Notes: generated by a model from the letters alone, not told the origin. A stretch of 6,862 bases of DNA from DATLBY01 sp035526665 (GCA_035526665.1 DATLBY010000294.1:1-6862), one strand, 5' to 3'. Counted from the first letter of the stretch, positions 1 through 5,868 are shown. Made by a program: numbers and translations.

Positions 1-206
1 AGTAGTGCCTCATGCACAGCACACATTTCAGCTATCCGGACAGCCACTCCGAAGGTGGCGCGATCGAAGTGTCCCTTGTGGCGCAACTGGAGGATGCGAG
101 CTCCTCCCTCGAGCACGGCTTGCGCGGCTAAATCAACCGGGCAGGAGTTCCGGGTGAGAAGAGCCGTGTCCAGAATCGGATAAAAGCGAGGCAGCAAAAC
201 GCCCAT
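1..206 (-). CDS. thiE: Thiamine-phosphate synthase, N-terminal part (cut by window edge)
   Basis: ThiE joins the pyrimidine (HMP-PP) and thiazole phosphate moieties to make thiamine phosphate in the cytoplasm. Only the first 68 codons are in the window; the 3' end lies beyond base 1. The visible N-terminus fits the TIM-barrel family: a first strand FYPILD (residues 8-13), then a helix ending in EGGARILQLRHKG (33-45), which matches the conserved ThiE segment with the QLR-x-K substrate-loop motif. The ATG at 206 lies 45 bp after the stop of the upstream deacetylase gene on the same strand. That stop is also the nearest upstream in-frame stop, so the start can move little. Its Shine-Dalgarno is weak (AAAGAAG). 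It is probably co-transcribed with the deacetylase. A TenI-type thiazole tautomerase is the main alternative, because the part that would separate the two is missing. Confidence 0.82.
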   Translation of the reverse strand, partial: MGVLLPRFYPILDTALLTRNSCPVDLAAQAVLEGGARILQLRHKGHFDRATFGVAVRIAEMCAVHEAL

Positions 207-251
207 GATAGCTTCTTTTAGGCTGCAGCCGCGGAAGGGCGTGCAGCAGGC

Positions 252-986
252 CTACGGAAGAAGCAGATCCTGCAGCGCCGGCGATTGCGGGTATGGGTGG
301 CAGTGATAGCCTCGGAACCCTTCGCCAAACTCGTAACCCGCGCGGCGGCCCTGCTTGCGCGTCCACTGCTCCATGGTATCGATGTAGTCGTCCATCCCAT
401 GATGCTTCTGGAGCCACACGCGCTGGCTTTCATGGCAGGCGAGCATCTGACGTTTGGTTTCGAACCAATCGGCGATATCGACGGTAAAATCCGGGGTCAC
501 AGGTTTGCCGTCCCGGTCCATTCCTTCGACTGAATCCATGAAGTACAGATGAGGGATGGCCTTCATGGGCGGGGCGCTGCCGCTATTGTAGTTGGGAGCC
601 GGAGCCGCAAAACACGCGTCCCTGACCAGCGAACTGGTTGCCTCATGATCGCAGTGATAATCGATGGGCGACGAGGTGATGACGATATCGGGCTGCACGC
701 GGCGCAGGATCTCGGTGATCTGGCGGCGCGAGGGATCGTCGTTGAAGATCGCAAGATCGCGGAACTCGGCGCAAATATACTCGGCTCCAATTAAAGCAGC
801 GGCGGCGGCGGCTTCGCCACGGCGGATCGCTGCAATCTCGTCCGCGGGATATTCCTTGGTGCCGCAATCGCCGGGCGTCATGGTGACGATCGTAATGGCA
901 TGACCGCGCGAGGCAAGCAGGGCGGCAGTACCACCTGCCAGGATTTCTACATCATCAGGATGAGCATGAATAGCGAGGATTCGCAT
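252..986 (-). CDS. PIG-L/LmbE-type zinc deacetylase
   Basis: A 244-residue protein of the PIG-L (GlcNAc-PI de-N-acetylase, LmbE-like) family, which removes N-acetyl groups from amino sugars or their conjugates using zinc. The N-terminus starts a Rossmann-like strand and carries the signature AHPDD (residues 8-12), giving zinc ligands His9 and Asp12. The third ligand is His114 in the DYHCDHEAT segment (109-117). Asp11 is the expected general base. A C-terminal GYHCHPY segment (227-232) may close the active site. No signal peptide is seen, so it is probably cytoplasmic. Length is normal for the family. The reading frame stays open upstream into the antisense of ilvD, but family homology begins exactly at the Met at 986. 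The true substrate cannot be told: bacillithiol-type deacetylases (BshB) belong here, yet nothing nearby belongs to that pathway. It is divergent from ilvD and followed by thiE. Confidence 0.88.
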   Translation of the reverse strand: MRILAIHAHPDDVEILAGGTAALLASRGHAITIVTMTPGDCGTKEYPADEIAAIRRGEAAAAAALIGAEYICAEFRDLAIFNDDPSRRQITEILRRVQPDIVITSSPIDYHCDHEATSSLVRDACFAAPAPNYNSGSAPPMKAIPHLYFMDSVEGMDRDGKPVTPDFTVDIADWFETKRQMLACHESQRVWLQKHHGMDDYIDTMEQWTRKQGRRAGYEFGEGFRGYHCHPYPQSPALQDLLLP

Positions 987-1064
987 TAGGCGAATTGTAC
1001 CAACAAGGTTTAGAAACCCATCGAATTGGAGGCTGGCCGGTGAAAGGCATAAGATAGAAGTTTC
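987..1064. promoter_or_regulatory. Divergent intergenic region between deacetylase gene and ilvD
   Basis: This 78-bp gap must hold the promoters of both divergent genes unless one lies inside the other gene. On the minus strand a TACAAT (-10-like) sits about 9 bp before the deacetylase ATG, without a good -35. On the plus strand TAAGAT at 1050-1055 follows a weak TTGGAG by 18 bp, only about 9 bp before the ilvD ATG. Both would imply very short leaders. A GGAGG at 1028-1032 is too far (32 bp) from the ilvD start to serve it. No attenuator or T-box-like structure is apparent. The individual promoter calls are weak. Confidence 0.35.
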
Positions 1065-2741
1065 ATGAAACTCCACAGCCACACGATCACACAGGGCCCC
1101 GACCGCGCGCCTGCCCGCGCCATGTTGAAGGCGATTGGATTCACCGATGAAGACCTGCGGAAACCGATTATCGGAATTGCCAACACCTGGATCGAAACCA
1201 TGCCGTGCAACTTCAACCTGCGCGATCTGGCCGTCAAGGTGAAGGAAGGGGTACGCGCGGCCGGCGGAACGCCCATGGAATTCAATACGATCGCGATCAG
1301 CGACGGCGTCACTATGGGGACCGAGGGAATGAAGGCCTCGCTGGTGAGCCGCGACCTGATTGCCGATTCCATCGAACTGGTGGCGCGCGGCCACATGTTC
1401 GACGGCATCATCGCCCTGGTGGCCTGTGACAAGACCATACCTGGGGCGGCCATGGCCCTGCTGCGCCTGAACACGCCCGGACTGGTCCTGTATGGCGGCT
1501 CGATCATGCCGGGGCGATTGCACGGCAAAGACCTGACCATTCAGGACGTATTCGAAGCTGTGGGCGCCAATGCCGCGGGCAAAATTTCCGATGCCGAACT
1601 CCTTGCCGTGGAAAATGCGGCCTGTCCCGGCGCCGGCGCCTGTGGTGGACAGTTCACGGCGAACACGATGGCGACCGTGATGGAACTGATCGGCCTGTCG
1701 CCCATGAATACCGCGTCGGTGCCGCAGGTGGACCCGCGTAAAAACGCTGTGGCGTTCCGCTGCGGGCAACTGATCATGAATGCGGTGAACAAGAACATCC
1801 GGCCGCGTGACATTGTGACTCGGAAGGCGTTCGAGAATGCGATTGCCTCGGTGGCGGCTACCGGCGGGTCCACCAACTCCGTACTGCACCTGCTGGCGAT
1901 GGCCCGCGAAGCCGAAGTGGATTTGAAAATAGACGACTTTCAGGAAGTCAGCAATCGGACGCCGCTGCTGGTGGATCTGAAGCCCGCGGGCAGGTTTGTC
2001 GCGGTGGACGTGGATAAGGCGGGCGGCATTCCTGTGATCGCCCAGCGGCTGGTGGATGGCGGCTACGTCGACGGCTCGGCGCTAACGGTCACCGGGCGCA
2101 CCTTTGCGGAAGAGGCCAAAGATGCTAAGGAGACAGCCGGCCAGGAAGTCATCCGGCCTCTCAACAATCCCATCAAAAAGACTGGCGGCTTGGTTATTTT
2201 GCGAGGCTCGCTGTCTCCGGATGGATGTGTAATCAAGGTAACTGGCATTGAACGCAAGAGCCAAACGGGTCCCGCGCGTGTATTCGACTGTGAAGAGCAC
2301 GCTATGCAGGCTGTTCTCCATGGAAAGATCAATGCCGGTGATGTGATCGTTATCCGCTACGAAGGACCGCGTGGCGGGCCGGGGATGAGGGAAATGTTAG
2401 GGGTGACGGGGGCTATTGTCGGCGCGGGCCTGTCAGACAGCGTAGCCCTCCTTACAGATGGTCGCTTCAGCGGGGCTACGCGCGGTTTCATGGTGGGGCA
2501 CGTCGCTCCCGAAGCCGCGTCGGGCGGCCCGATTGCGGCAGTGCGGGAAGGTGACACCATCACGATTGACATTGAGAACAGGCTGATCAATCTGGACGTG
2601 CCGGCTGACGAGATAAAAAAACGGCTTGCTAGCTGGAAAGCTCCCAATCCGCATTACGAAACGGGTGTGTTCGCGAAATATGTCGCTTTGGTGTCGAGCG
2701 CGGCCGAAGGCGCGGTTACCTCACGCCCCAGCCTTAGCTAG
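1065..2741 (+). CDS. ilvD: Dihydroxy-acid dehydratase (IlvD)
   Basis: IlvD dehydrates 2,3-dihydroxy-isovalerate and 2,3-dihydroxy-3-methylvalerate to the 2-keto acids that give valine, leucine and isoleucine. It is a cytoplasmic Fe-S enzyme. The protein has 558 residues, the usual length for the shorter IlvD form, and is intact. The three conserved cluster cysteines are visible: Cys48 in TMPCNF, Cys121 in ACDKTIPG and Cys193 in GACGGQFTANTM. Asp122 and Lys123 belong to the Mg-binding site, where the lysine is carbamylated in the family. The C-terminal domain carries DGRFSGATRG (465-474), with the catalytic Ser469. The start MKLHSHTITQGPDRAPARAML matches the family start; its Shine-Dalgarno is weak (AGAAG close to the ATG). 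Sugar-acid dehydratases (EDD, xylonate) share the fold, but the GPDRAPARAML start and short length favour IlvD. No other ilv gene is in the window. The last 8 bp overlap a convergent small gene. Confidence 0.96.
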   Translation: MKLHSHTITQGPDRAPARAMLKAIGFTDEDLRKPIIGIANTWIETMPCNFNLRDLAVKVKEGVRAAGGTPMEFNTIAISDGVTMGTEGMKASLVSRDLIADSIELVARGHMFDGIIALVACDKTIPGAAMALLRLNTPGLVLYGGSIMPGRLHGKDLTIQDVFEAVGANAAGKISDAELLAVENAACPGAGACGGQFTANTMATVMELIGLSPMNTASVPQVDPRKNAVAFRCGQLIMNAVNKNIRPRDIVTRKAFENAIASVAATGGSTNSVLHLLAMAREAEVDLKIDDFQEVSNRTPLLVDLKPAGRFVAVDVDKAGGIPVIAQRLVDGGYVDGSALTVTGRTFAEEAKDAKETAGQEVIRPLNNPIKKTGGLVILRGSLSPDGCVIKVTGIERKSQTGPARVFDCEEHAMQAVLHGKINAGDVIVIRYEGPRGGPGMREMLGVTGAIVGAGLSDSVALLTDGRFSGATRGFMVGHVAPEAASGGPIAAVREGDTITIDIENRLINLDVPADEIKKRLASWKAPNPHYETGVFAKYVALVSSAAEGAVTSRPSLS

Positions 2742-2907
2742 ACGGGTCACGCTGGCGCGTGTTGGAGACGCCCGTAAGTATTCCCAAACCCACGAGGATA
2801 ATCACGCCGACGCCGATCCAGTGAGTGGGCACATGCATGAGGTATGCCCCATAGCCCAAGCCCAAGATAAGGACGATAAACCCTATCAGATATAGCCCAA
2901 ACGACAT
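2734..2907 (-). CDS. Small two-helix membrane protein, function unknown
   Basis: A 57-residue protein read on the minus strand. It has two hydrophobic segments, roughly residues 3-24 (rich in Leu, Ile, Gly) and 31-47 (Ile, Val, Gly, Leu), split by a short polar turn MHVPTHW (24-30). It ends in a basic/polar tail, NTRQRDPSS. This predicts a helical hairpin in the inner membrane. The start is well supported: AGGAGGG (complement of 2911-2917) lies 3 bp before the ATG, the best Shine-Dalgarno in the window. Its 3' end overlaps the end of ilvD by 8 bp on the opposite strand. I recall similar short proteins of unknown function in Acidobacteriota genomes, which supports a real gene, but I know no function. 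A perfect 7-bp inverted repeat lies just upstream of its ribosome binding site. Confidence 0.72.
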   Translation of the reverse strand: MSFGLYLIGFIVLILGLGYGAYLMHVPTHWIGVGVIILVGLGILTGVSNTRQRDPSS

Positions 2908-2910
2908 AAA

Positions 2911-2917
2911 CCCTCCT
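2911..2917 (-). promoter_or_regulatory. Strong ribosome binding site of the 57-residue membrane protein
   Basis: On the minus strand the sequence reads AGGAGGG-TTT-ATG, an almost full anti-16S complement. It decides the start at 2907 and is the main evidence that this short frame is translated. Confidence 0.75.
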
Positions 2918-2918
2918 A

Positions 2919-2937
2919 GACGCGCTAGAGGCGCGTC
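2919..2937. repeat. Perfect inverted repeat in the leader of the small membrane-protein gene
   Basis: GACGCGC (2919-2925), loop TAGAG, GCGCGTC (2931-2937): a perfect 7-bp, six-G/C stem. It lies directly before the ribosome binding site of the minus-strand gene. In RNA it would form a stable hairpin one base from the AGGAGGG. It could be an operator or a leader hairpin that affects translation or stability. No T-run follows it on either strand, so it is not a classical terminator. Confidence 0.6.
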
Positions 2938-2974
2938 ACGGGTAGAAGAGGGTGCACACCAGGGACCAACTCGG

Positions 2975-3007
2975 CCGGGAATATTAAAGTTTGCAAATAA
3001 TTCCCGG
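2975..3007. repeat. Imperfect palindrome flanking a -10-like element
   Basis: CCGGGAAT (2975-2982) and ATTCCCGG (3000-3007) form a perfect 8-bp dyad. It can be extended by 3 bp (ATT 2983-2985 with AAT 2996-2998) if one base is bulged. On the minus strand the centre contains TTTAAT (complement of 2983-2988), a five-of-six match to the -10 consensus, so the dyad could be an operator for the small membrane-protein gene. The right arm TTCCC can also pair with GGGAA at 3016-3020, giving an alternative hairpin. No T-run makes it a terminator. Confidence 0.55.
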
Positions 3008-3090
3008 ATTTTGCGGGGAATGGTAAAAAGTTCAGGAATCCGTAGAAGTTCTTAGCCGTCATAACTAACAGAAGCGATTTGATTTCCGAT

Positions 3091-3109
3091 GAGGGTATGT
3101 TTACCCCTC
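3091..3109. repeat. Short inverted repeat upstream of the 145-residue gene
   Basis: GGGTA (3093-3097) and TACCC (3102-3106) form a perfect 5-bp dyad with a 4-base loop. GA at 3091 and TC at 3108 extend it if one C is bulged. It lies about 22 bp upstream of TTGACA. It could be an activator or repressor site, or chance. Confidence 0.35.
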
Positions 3110-3119
3110 AAAAGAGCCG

Positions 3120-3171
3120 GTAATAATTACTTGACACGGATGGGTGACCAACCCACACTCTAAATATGGGT
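3120..3171 (+). promoter_or_regulatory. Candidate promoter/operator of the 145-residue gene
   Basis: The stretch holds, in order: a palindrome GTAAT-A-ATTAC (3120-3130); a perfect -35 consensus TTGACA (3131-3136); an inverted repeat TGGGT-GACCA-ACCCA (3141-3155); an AT-rich TAAATAT (3161-3167) that could serve as a poor -10; and a second TGGGT (3167-3171) that could pair with the same ACCCA. The 24-bp spacing between TTGACA and TAAATA is too long for a normal sigma-70 promoter. At 17-18 bp spacing there is no good -10. The dyad placed between the two elements suggests regulated transcription, but this is inference. Confidence 0.4.
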
Positions 3172-3229
3172 CTGGCAGCGGATTCTATACCCGAAGTTAC
3201 CGTCGTTTCTGGCAAATCCGTTAGGAGAC

Positions 3230-3234
3230 GGAGG
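3230..3234 (+). promoter_or_regulatory. Ribosome binding site of the 145-residue gene
   Basis: GGAGG ends 8 bp before the ATG at 3243, a normal spacing. It fixes the start of an otherwise unrecognised gene. Confidence 0.75.
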
Positions 3235-3242
3235 TTTTTACA

Positions 3243-3680
3243 ATGTCCGAATATACTTTTCTAGAGCCTAACTCCTCTTTTCCTTTGCCGTCGAGCTTTA
3301 ACTTTGACGACTACATTGAAACAGAACAGGAGTTGTGGGCGCTCTTCCCGGAAACGGACGGCAAACGCGTTAACTTTGTGCAGATTGGCCTCACGGCCCA
3401 GATTTATGCCGAGGTTCCGGAAGACCACTCGGAACTGAAGGCTGACGAGACTTATATCCTGATGCCGTGCCGGGATTTTTCCATGCGTCCGATCCGAATG
3501 CACGCTGCAAGGCGCTTGACACTCAGCGAATACCGCATGGGCCATCTGACGGCCATCAAGTTGATGGGCAGAGTCAATGAGGCGGGCGACGTGATGCGCG
3601 AGATTGGCTGCCAGATCCTGGGGCCGGAAGTCCTGGAAGAGGCTCAGGCACGTCTGGCCGACAACGGCGCCTTCGATTAG
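3243..3680 (+). CDS. Acidic 145-residue protein of unknown function
   Basis: I do not recognise this protein. It is soluble, without a signal peptide or membrane segment, and acidic (about 25 Asp/Glu against 13 Lys/Arg). The N-terminal 20 residues are rich in Ser, Pro and Phe and look flexible. Residues about 40-90 have alternating hydrophobic and polar residues suggestive of beta strands (VNFVQIGLTAQIYAEV; ETYILMPCRDF). Residues about 95-140 look helical, with two heptad-like stretches (HLTAIKLMGRVNEAGDVMREI; PEVLEEAQARLA). A GGAGG site at good spacing, consistent GC-rich codon use and a terminator 35 bp after the stop all support a real, singly transcribed gene. It follows a long repeat-rich upstream region and precedes a lysozyme-like gene on the same strand, beyond the terminator. 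The fold could be a small regulatory or adaptor protein, but nothing in the sequence proves this. Confidence 0.8.
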   Translation: MSEYTFLEPNSSFPLPSSFNFDDYIETEQELWALFPETDGKRVNFVQIGLTAQIYAEVPEDHSELKADETYILMPCRDFSMRPIRMHAARRLTLSEYRMGHLTAIKLMGRVNEAGDVMREIGCQILGPEVLEEAQARLADNGAFD

Positions 3681-3714
3681 AAGATTTTAGTTTCCTCCGT
3701 AGTACTCCTCGAAT

Positions 3715-3748
3715 AAGGGCGGTCACTTTTTGCGGCCGCCTTTTTTTT
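3715..3748 (+). terminator. Intrinsic (Rho-independent) terminator
   Basis: GGCGGTC (3718-3724) pairs with GGCCGCC (3734-3740) through six Watson-Crick pairs and one G-U, with a 9-base loop. Eight T residues follow at 3741-3748, and A-T pairs at the base can extend the stem. It lies 35 bp after the stop of the 145-residue gene and ends that transcript before the lysozyme-like gene. Confidence 0.88.
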
Positions 3749-3806
3749 ATTGCCCCTCCTCTTGGGTTTGCAGCTACCTCTATCGGGGAGTATTCTTGAA
3801 CGTGAT

Positions 3807-4463
3807 ATGAGCCTGGCAGAATTTCATCGAATTTTCCCCGATAGCATTCAGTGGCGGGTCACCCCTCTCGGCGTGGAGATTGAGAACCAGGGGTTAGTAG
3901 TGGTAAGCAGCGCGGTTCAGAAGCGCGCGGCGCTGTACCTGCAGAACTACGGAGCGGCGTACGCAGCGGCCTCCGCTGAATTCAAGGTTCCTATTGAGCT
4001 GCTGATCGCCTGTTCGCTGACGGAGGCCGCGGTAGTAGATCCGGAGAACTGTTGCCGGCAGGAGCCGGGCTATATCTCCGACGAGAAATCGCCGGACCGG
4101 GTGAGCGCCGGCTTCTGCCAGTTACTCATTTCCACCGCCCGTGATGTGATGAAAGATCCCAAGATCGACCGCAAGTGGTTGTGCTCGGTTTCCAATTCCC
4201 TGCGGGCCTGCGCTGCCTACATCAAGAAGCAGTCTGGAAAAACGAATTTTGACCCGGTGTGTGTTGCCTGCGCGTACAACTCAGGTGGCTTATATAAAAA
4301 TGACAATCCGAAGAATCGGTGGCGATTGCGGCAGTATCCCATTGGGACTTCGCATCACGCGGATCGCTTTGTGGAAAATTTCAACGCAGCCCTTGGTGTG
4401 GCCACCGGGAAGGCTATGGATGGCATTGAGTGCGTGCGCTACAGCAGTCTGCTGGCAAACTGA
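3807..4463 (+). CDS. Lytic transglycosylase-like (SLT, lysozyme-fold) protein
   Basis: A 218-residue protein with the marks of soluble lytic transglycosylases, which cleave the MurNAc-GlcNAc bond of peptidoglycan. Seen in order: a catalytic Glu in LLIACSLTEAAV (Glu73 from this start), the segment SAGFCQLLISTA (100-111) matching the family GLMQL-x-STA motif, and VACAYNSGG (153-161) matching AAYNAG. A conserved C-terminal block, NRWRLRQYPIGTSHHADRFV, follows. I recall this last block from a subgroup of SLT proteins found in diverse bacteria. No signal peptide is visible from the ATG at 3807. The frame is open upstream to a TTG at 3750, but that would start inside the terminator T-run. A GGGGAG at 3785-3790 is 16 bp away, which is long. 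The protein has nine cysteines, two of them replacing usual Met or Ala residues in the motifs. It ends 4 bp from the convergent methyltransferase gene. The substrate, and whether it is exported, are open. Confidence 0.82.
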   Translation: MSLAEFHRIFPDSIQWRVTPLGVEIENQGLVVVSSAVQKRAALYLQNYGAAYAAASAEFKVPIELLIACSLTEAAVVDPENCCRQEPGYISDEKSPDRVSAGFCQLLISTARDVMKDPKIDRKWLCSVSNSLRACAAYIKKQSGKTNFDPVCVACAYNSGGLYKNDNPKNRWRLRQYPIGTSHHADRFVENFNAALGVATGKAMDGIECVRYSSLLAN

Positions 4464-4477
4464 GGCGTCAGAGTTTT
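4457..4477. terminator. Possible weak bidirectional stem over the two convergent stops
   Basis: AAACTGA (4457-4463) faces TCAG-AG-TTT (4468-4476) across GGCG, a small dyad with a 2-base bulge. It spans both stop codons and has T-runs on both sides (AAA before it, TTTT after it). The stem is short, so efficient termination is doubtful. It is the only candidate between the convergent genes, which are 4 bp apart. Confidence 0.25.
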
Positions 4478-5868
4478 CGAGCGATGATGGCGTAGTCCAA
4501 TCCCCCGAAGAAAGCATCCCGGAAATCCGGGGGGATGGAGGCGAGCGAGGGGAAGGACTCGGCGGCCGGCGCCAGCCGTTTCACTTCAATCTGCCCGAAG
4601 CCAAACTCCTCCAGGTAAAACACCAGCAGAGCCGGAGGGACAGGCCGGGTGTGCGTGGGATCCAAATAAAAATGAGTCGCGAAGATGGCTAGGCACTCCG
4701 GATTGGGTGTTTCGATAGCGATAATGCCGTGGCGCCGCAGCTTCGCCGAGGCCAGCTTCAGCATCTCAGGAAGCCGCTCGGGCGGCAGGTGCTCAATGAC
4801 TTGCGACGAAAATACACCATCGAGCGAGGCATCGGGGAGACCGGCCAGATAGACGAACAGATCGGCCTTCTCTGCCGCCAGTCCTTTGGCGTGGCACAGC
4901 GCCACGGACTCTGGATCCAGGTCGATGCCGACGGCGGGAACAGACTGCTCCCGCAGCATGGAGAGAAATTCACCGCGGCCGCAGCCGATATCCAGCACAT
5001 TTCCGTGTCCGGCAAAGTACGATTTATACATCTCCTGCTGGCTGCGGACATACTCTTCGCTGCCGCGGAAGCGGTCGGCGAACCGGGCGTAATCGAAAGG
5101 CATGGCGGCAGGGGCGGCGACGGGAGCGGCGGCTGGCTCTGGCTGGGCCGGCGCAGTCAGGCTCCGCTGGCGTATCAGGCGCAATTCTGTGTGAATGAGC
5201 CGCTCGTATTCGATACGAATCTTTTCGAGATCCGCCCACATGCTCGCCTGCACGTCTTTCACGGCGCGGTCGATGGATGCCACGAAATCCGCATGCTGGT
5301 GCCTGACCGTGTCGCGAAAATTGCTCTCCGTGAGGGCGGAGCGGTGCTGGAAGGCGCTCTGCAGTTCGGCGACACTCCGGAGAAACTGCACCTCGTTGCT
5401 AAACAGCTTGCGCTCCCATTCGCCGCGCCAGGTAACCCAATGGGTCCGGATGTCCTTTAGCTCAGAGACCTCATCACGCAGCGCCGCGGCTTCGTCCAAC
5501 CGCGCCGATATCGCCATGAACGCCTGATTGGATTCATTCAGCGCCGTCATCAGCGATTCGATGCACGCCAGCAGCGAGCGGTTGAACTCCACCTGGTCAC
5601 GGACAAACCATCCAAGTCCCCGGGCTATCTGATTTTTCACCCACTGGATGAGCGAGTTGGCTAGTCCGGGCCCCCGTGGATTCACGCTACCGATGGCGGC
5701 TACCTTACCCTCCGCCGCATCGCGGGCGTGCAGGACCGGCAGCAGATCGGGCAGCGGTACTCCGAGACTCCCAGCCTGGCCTTGGGGATGGCGAGCTCTT
5801 ACACGCTCCTGAATTTCAGTGAGGATGGCGCGTAACTCTTCGCCTTTGAGGGCGGCATCAGCGCCCAC
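4468..5868 (-). CDS. Coiled-coil plus class I SAM-dependent methyltransferase, glycan-modification type
   Basis: A 466-residue protein from the GTG at 5868. Three parts are visible. First, an N-terminal domain with the segment GSVNPRGPGLANSLIQWVK and a following FVRDQVEFNRSL (residues about 60-99). I recall this segment from methyltransferases and glycosyltransferases of surface-polysaccharide loci. Second, a long charged helical stretch (about 106-234), probably coiled coil, then an Ala/Pro-rich linker (238-256). Third, a Rossmann methyltransferase: motif I VLDIGCGRGEFL (291-302), acidic SAM-ribose binding GIDLD (314-318), and SSQVIEHLPPERL (354-366). The best guess is O-methylation of a glycan, as in chain-terminating WbdD-like enzymes; the acceptor is unknown. 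An ATG at 5970 is in frame, but it would overlap queF by 113 bp. The GTG overlaps it by 11 bp, and no better start lies downstream before the conserved domain. It is the last gene of the LOR/SDH-queF operon. Function is known at family level only. Confidence 0.85.
   Translation of the reverse strand: MGADAALKGEELRAILTEIQERVRARHPQGQAGSLGVPLPDLLPVLHARDAAEGKVAAIGSVNPRGPGLANSLIQWVKNQIARGLGWFVRDQVEFNRSLLACIESLMTALNESNQAFMAISARLDEAAALRDEVSELKDIRTHWVTWRGEWERKLFSNEVQFLRSVAELQSAFQHRSALTESNFRDTVRHQHADFVASIDRAVKDVQASMWADLEKIRIEYERLIHTELRLIRQRSLTAPAQPEPAAAPVAAPAAMPFDYARFADRFRGSEEYVRSQQEMYKSYFAGHGNVLDIGCGRGEFLSMLREQSVPAVGIDLDPESVALCHAKGLAAEKADLFVYLAGLPDASLDGVFSSQVIEHLPPERLPEMLKLASAKLRRHGIIAIETPNPECLAIFATHFYLDPTHTRPVPPALLVFYLEEFGFGQIEVKRLAPAAESFPSLASIPPDFRDAFFGGLDYAIIARKL

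Larger units (their letters stand above)
2938..3242. other. Gene-free, repeat-rich divergent regulatory region
   Basis: About 305 bp between the minus-strand membrane-protein leader and the plus-strand 145-residue gene. I find no credible coding frame in it. It is more AT-rich than the genes and holds several inverted repeats: 2975-3007, 3001-3020, 3091-3109, 3120-3130 and 3141-3171. It also has one consensus -35-like TTGACA at 3131. It must contain the promoters of both flanking genes. No riboswitch class that I know is recognisable. A small non-coding RNA cannot be excluded. Confidence 0.6.

Noticed and set aside
1010..1876. Two minus-strand frames inside ilvD
   Set aside because: They are shadows of the high-GC ilvD codons; ilvD is unambiguous on the plus strand.
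987..1889. In-frame upstream extension of the deacetylase gene through the antisense strand of ilvD
   Set aside because: PIG-L homology begins exactly at the Met at 986. The extension is the GC-rich complement of a clear ilvD gene, and its Gly/His/Arg-rich translation resembles no domain.
2626..2895. Plus-strand frame of 89 codons covering the ilvD end and the small membrane gene
   Set aside because: It begins inside ilvD in another frame and is antisense to the better supported 57-residue gene.
3750..3806. TTG start for the SLT-like protein at 3750
   Set aside because: It would begin at the end of the terminator T-run without a ribosome binding site, and the added residues do not form a convincing signal peptide (no basic N-terminus).
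4249..4692. Plus-strand frame overlapping the SLT gene end and the methyltransferase end
   Set aside because: It lies out of frame within the SLT gene and antisense to the methyltransferase; no start signal or recognisable domain.
4729..5460. Long plus-strand open frame opposite the methyltransferase gene
   Set aside because: It is the antisense of a well-supported methyltransferase, has no ribosome binding site, and its translation matches nothing I know.
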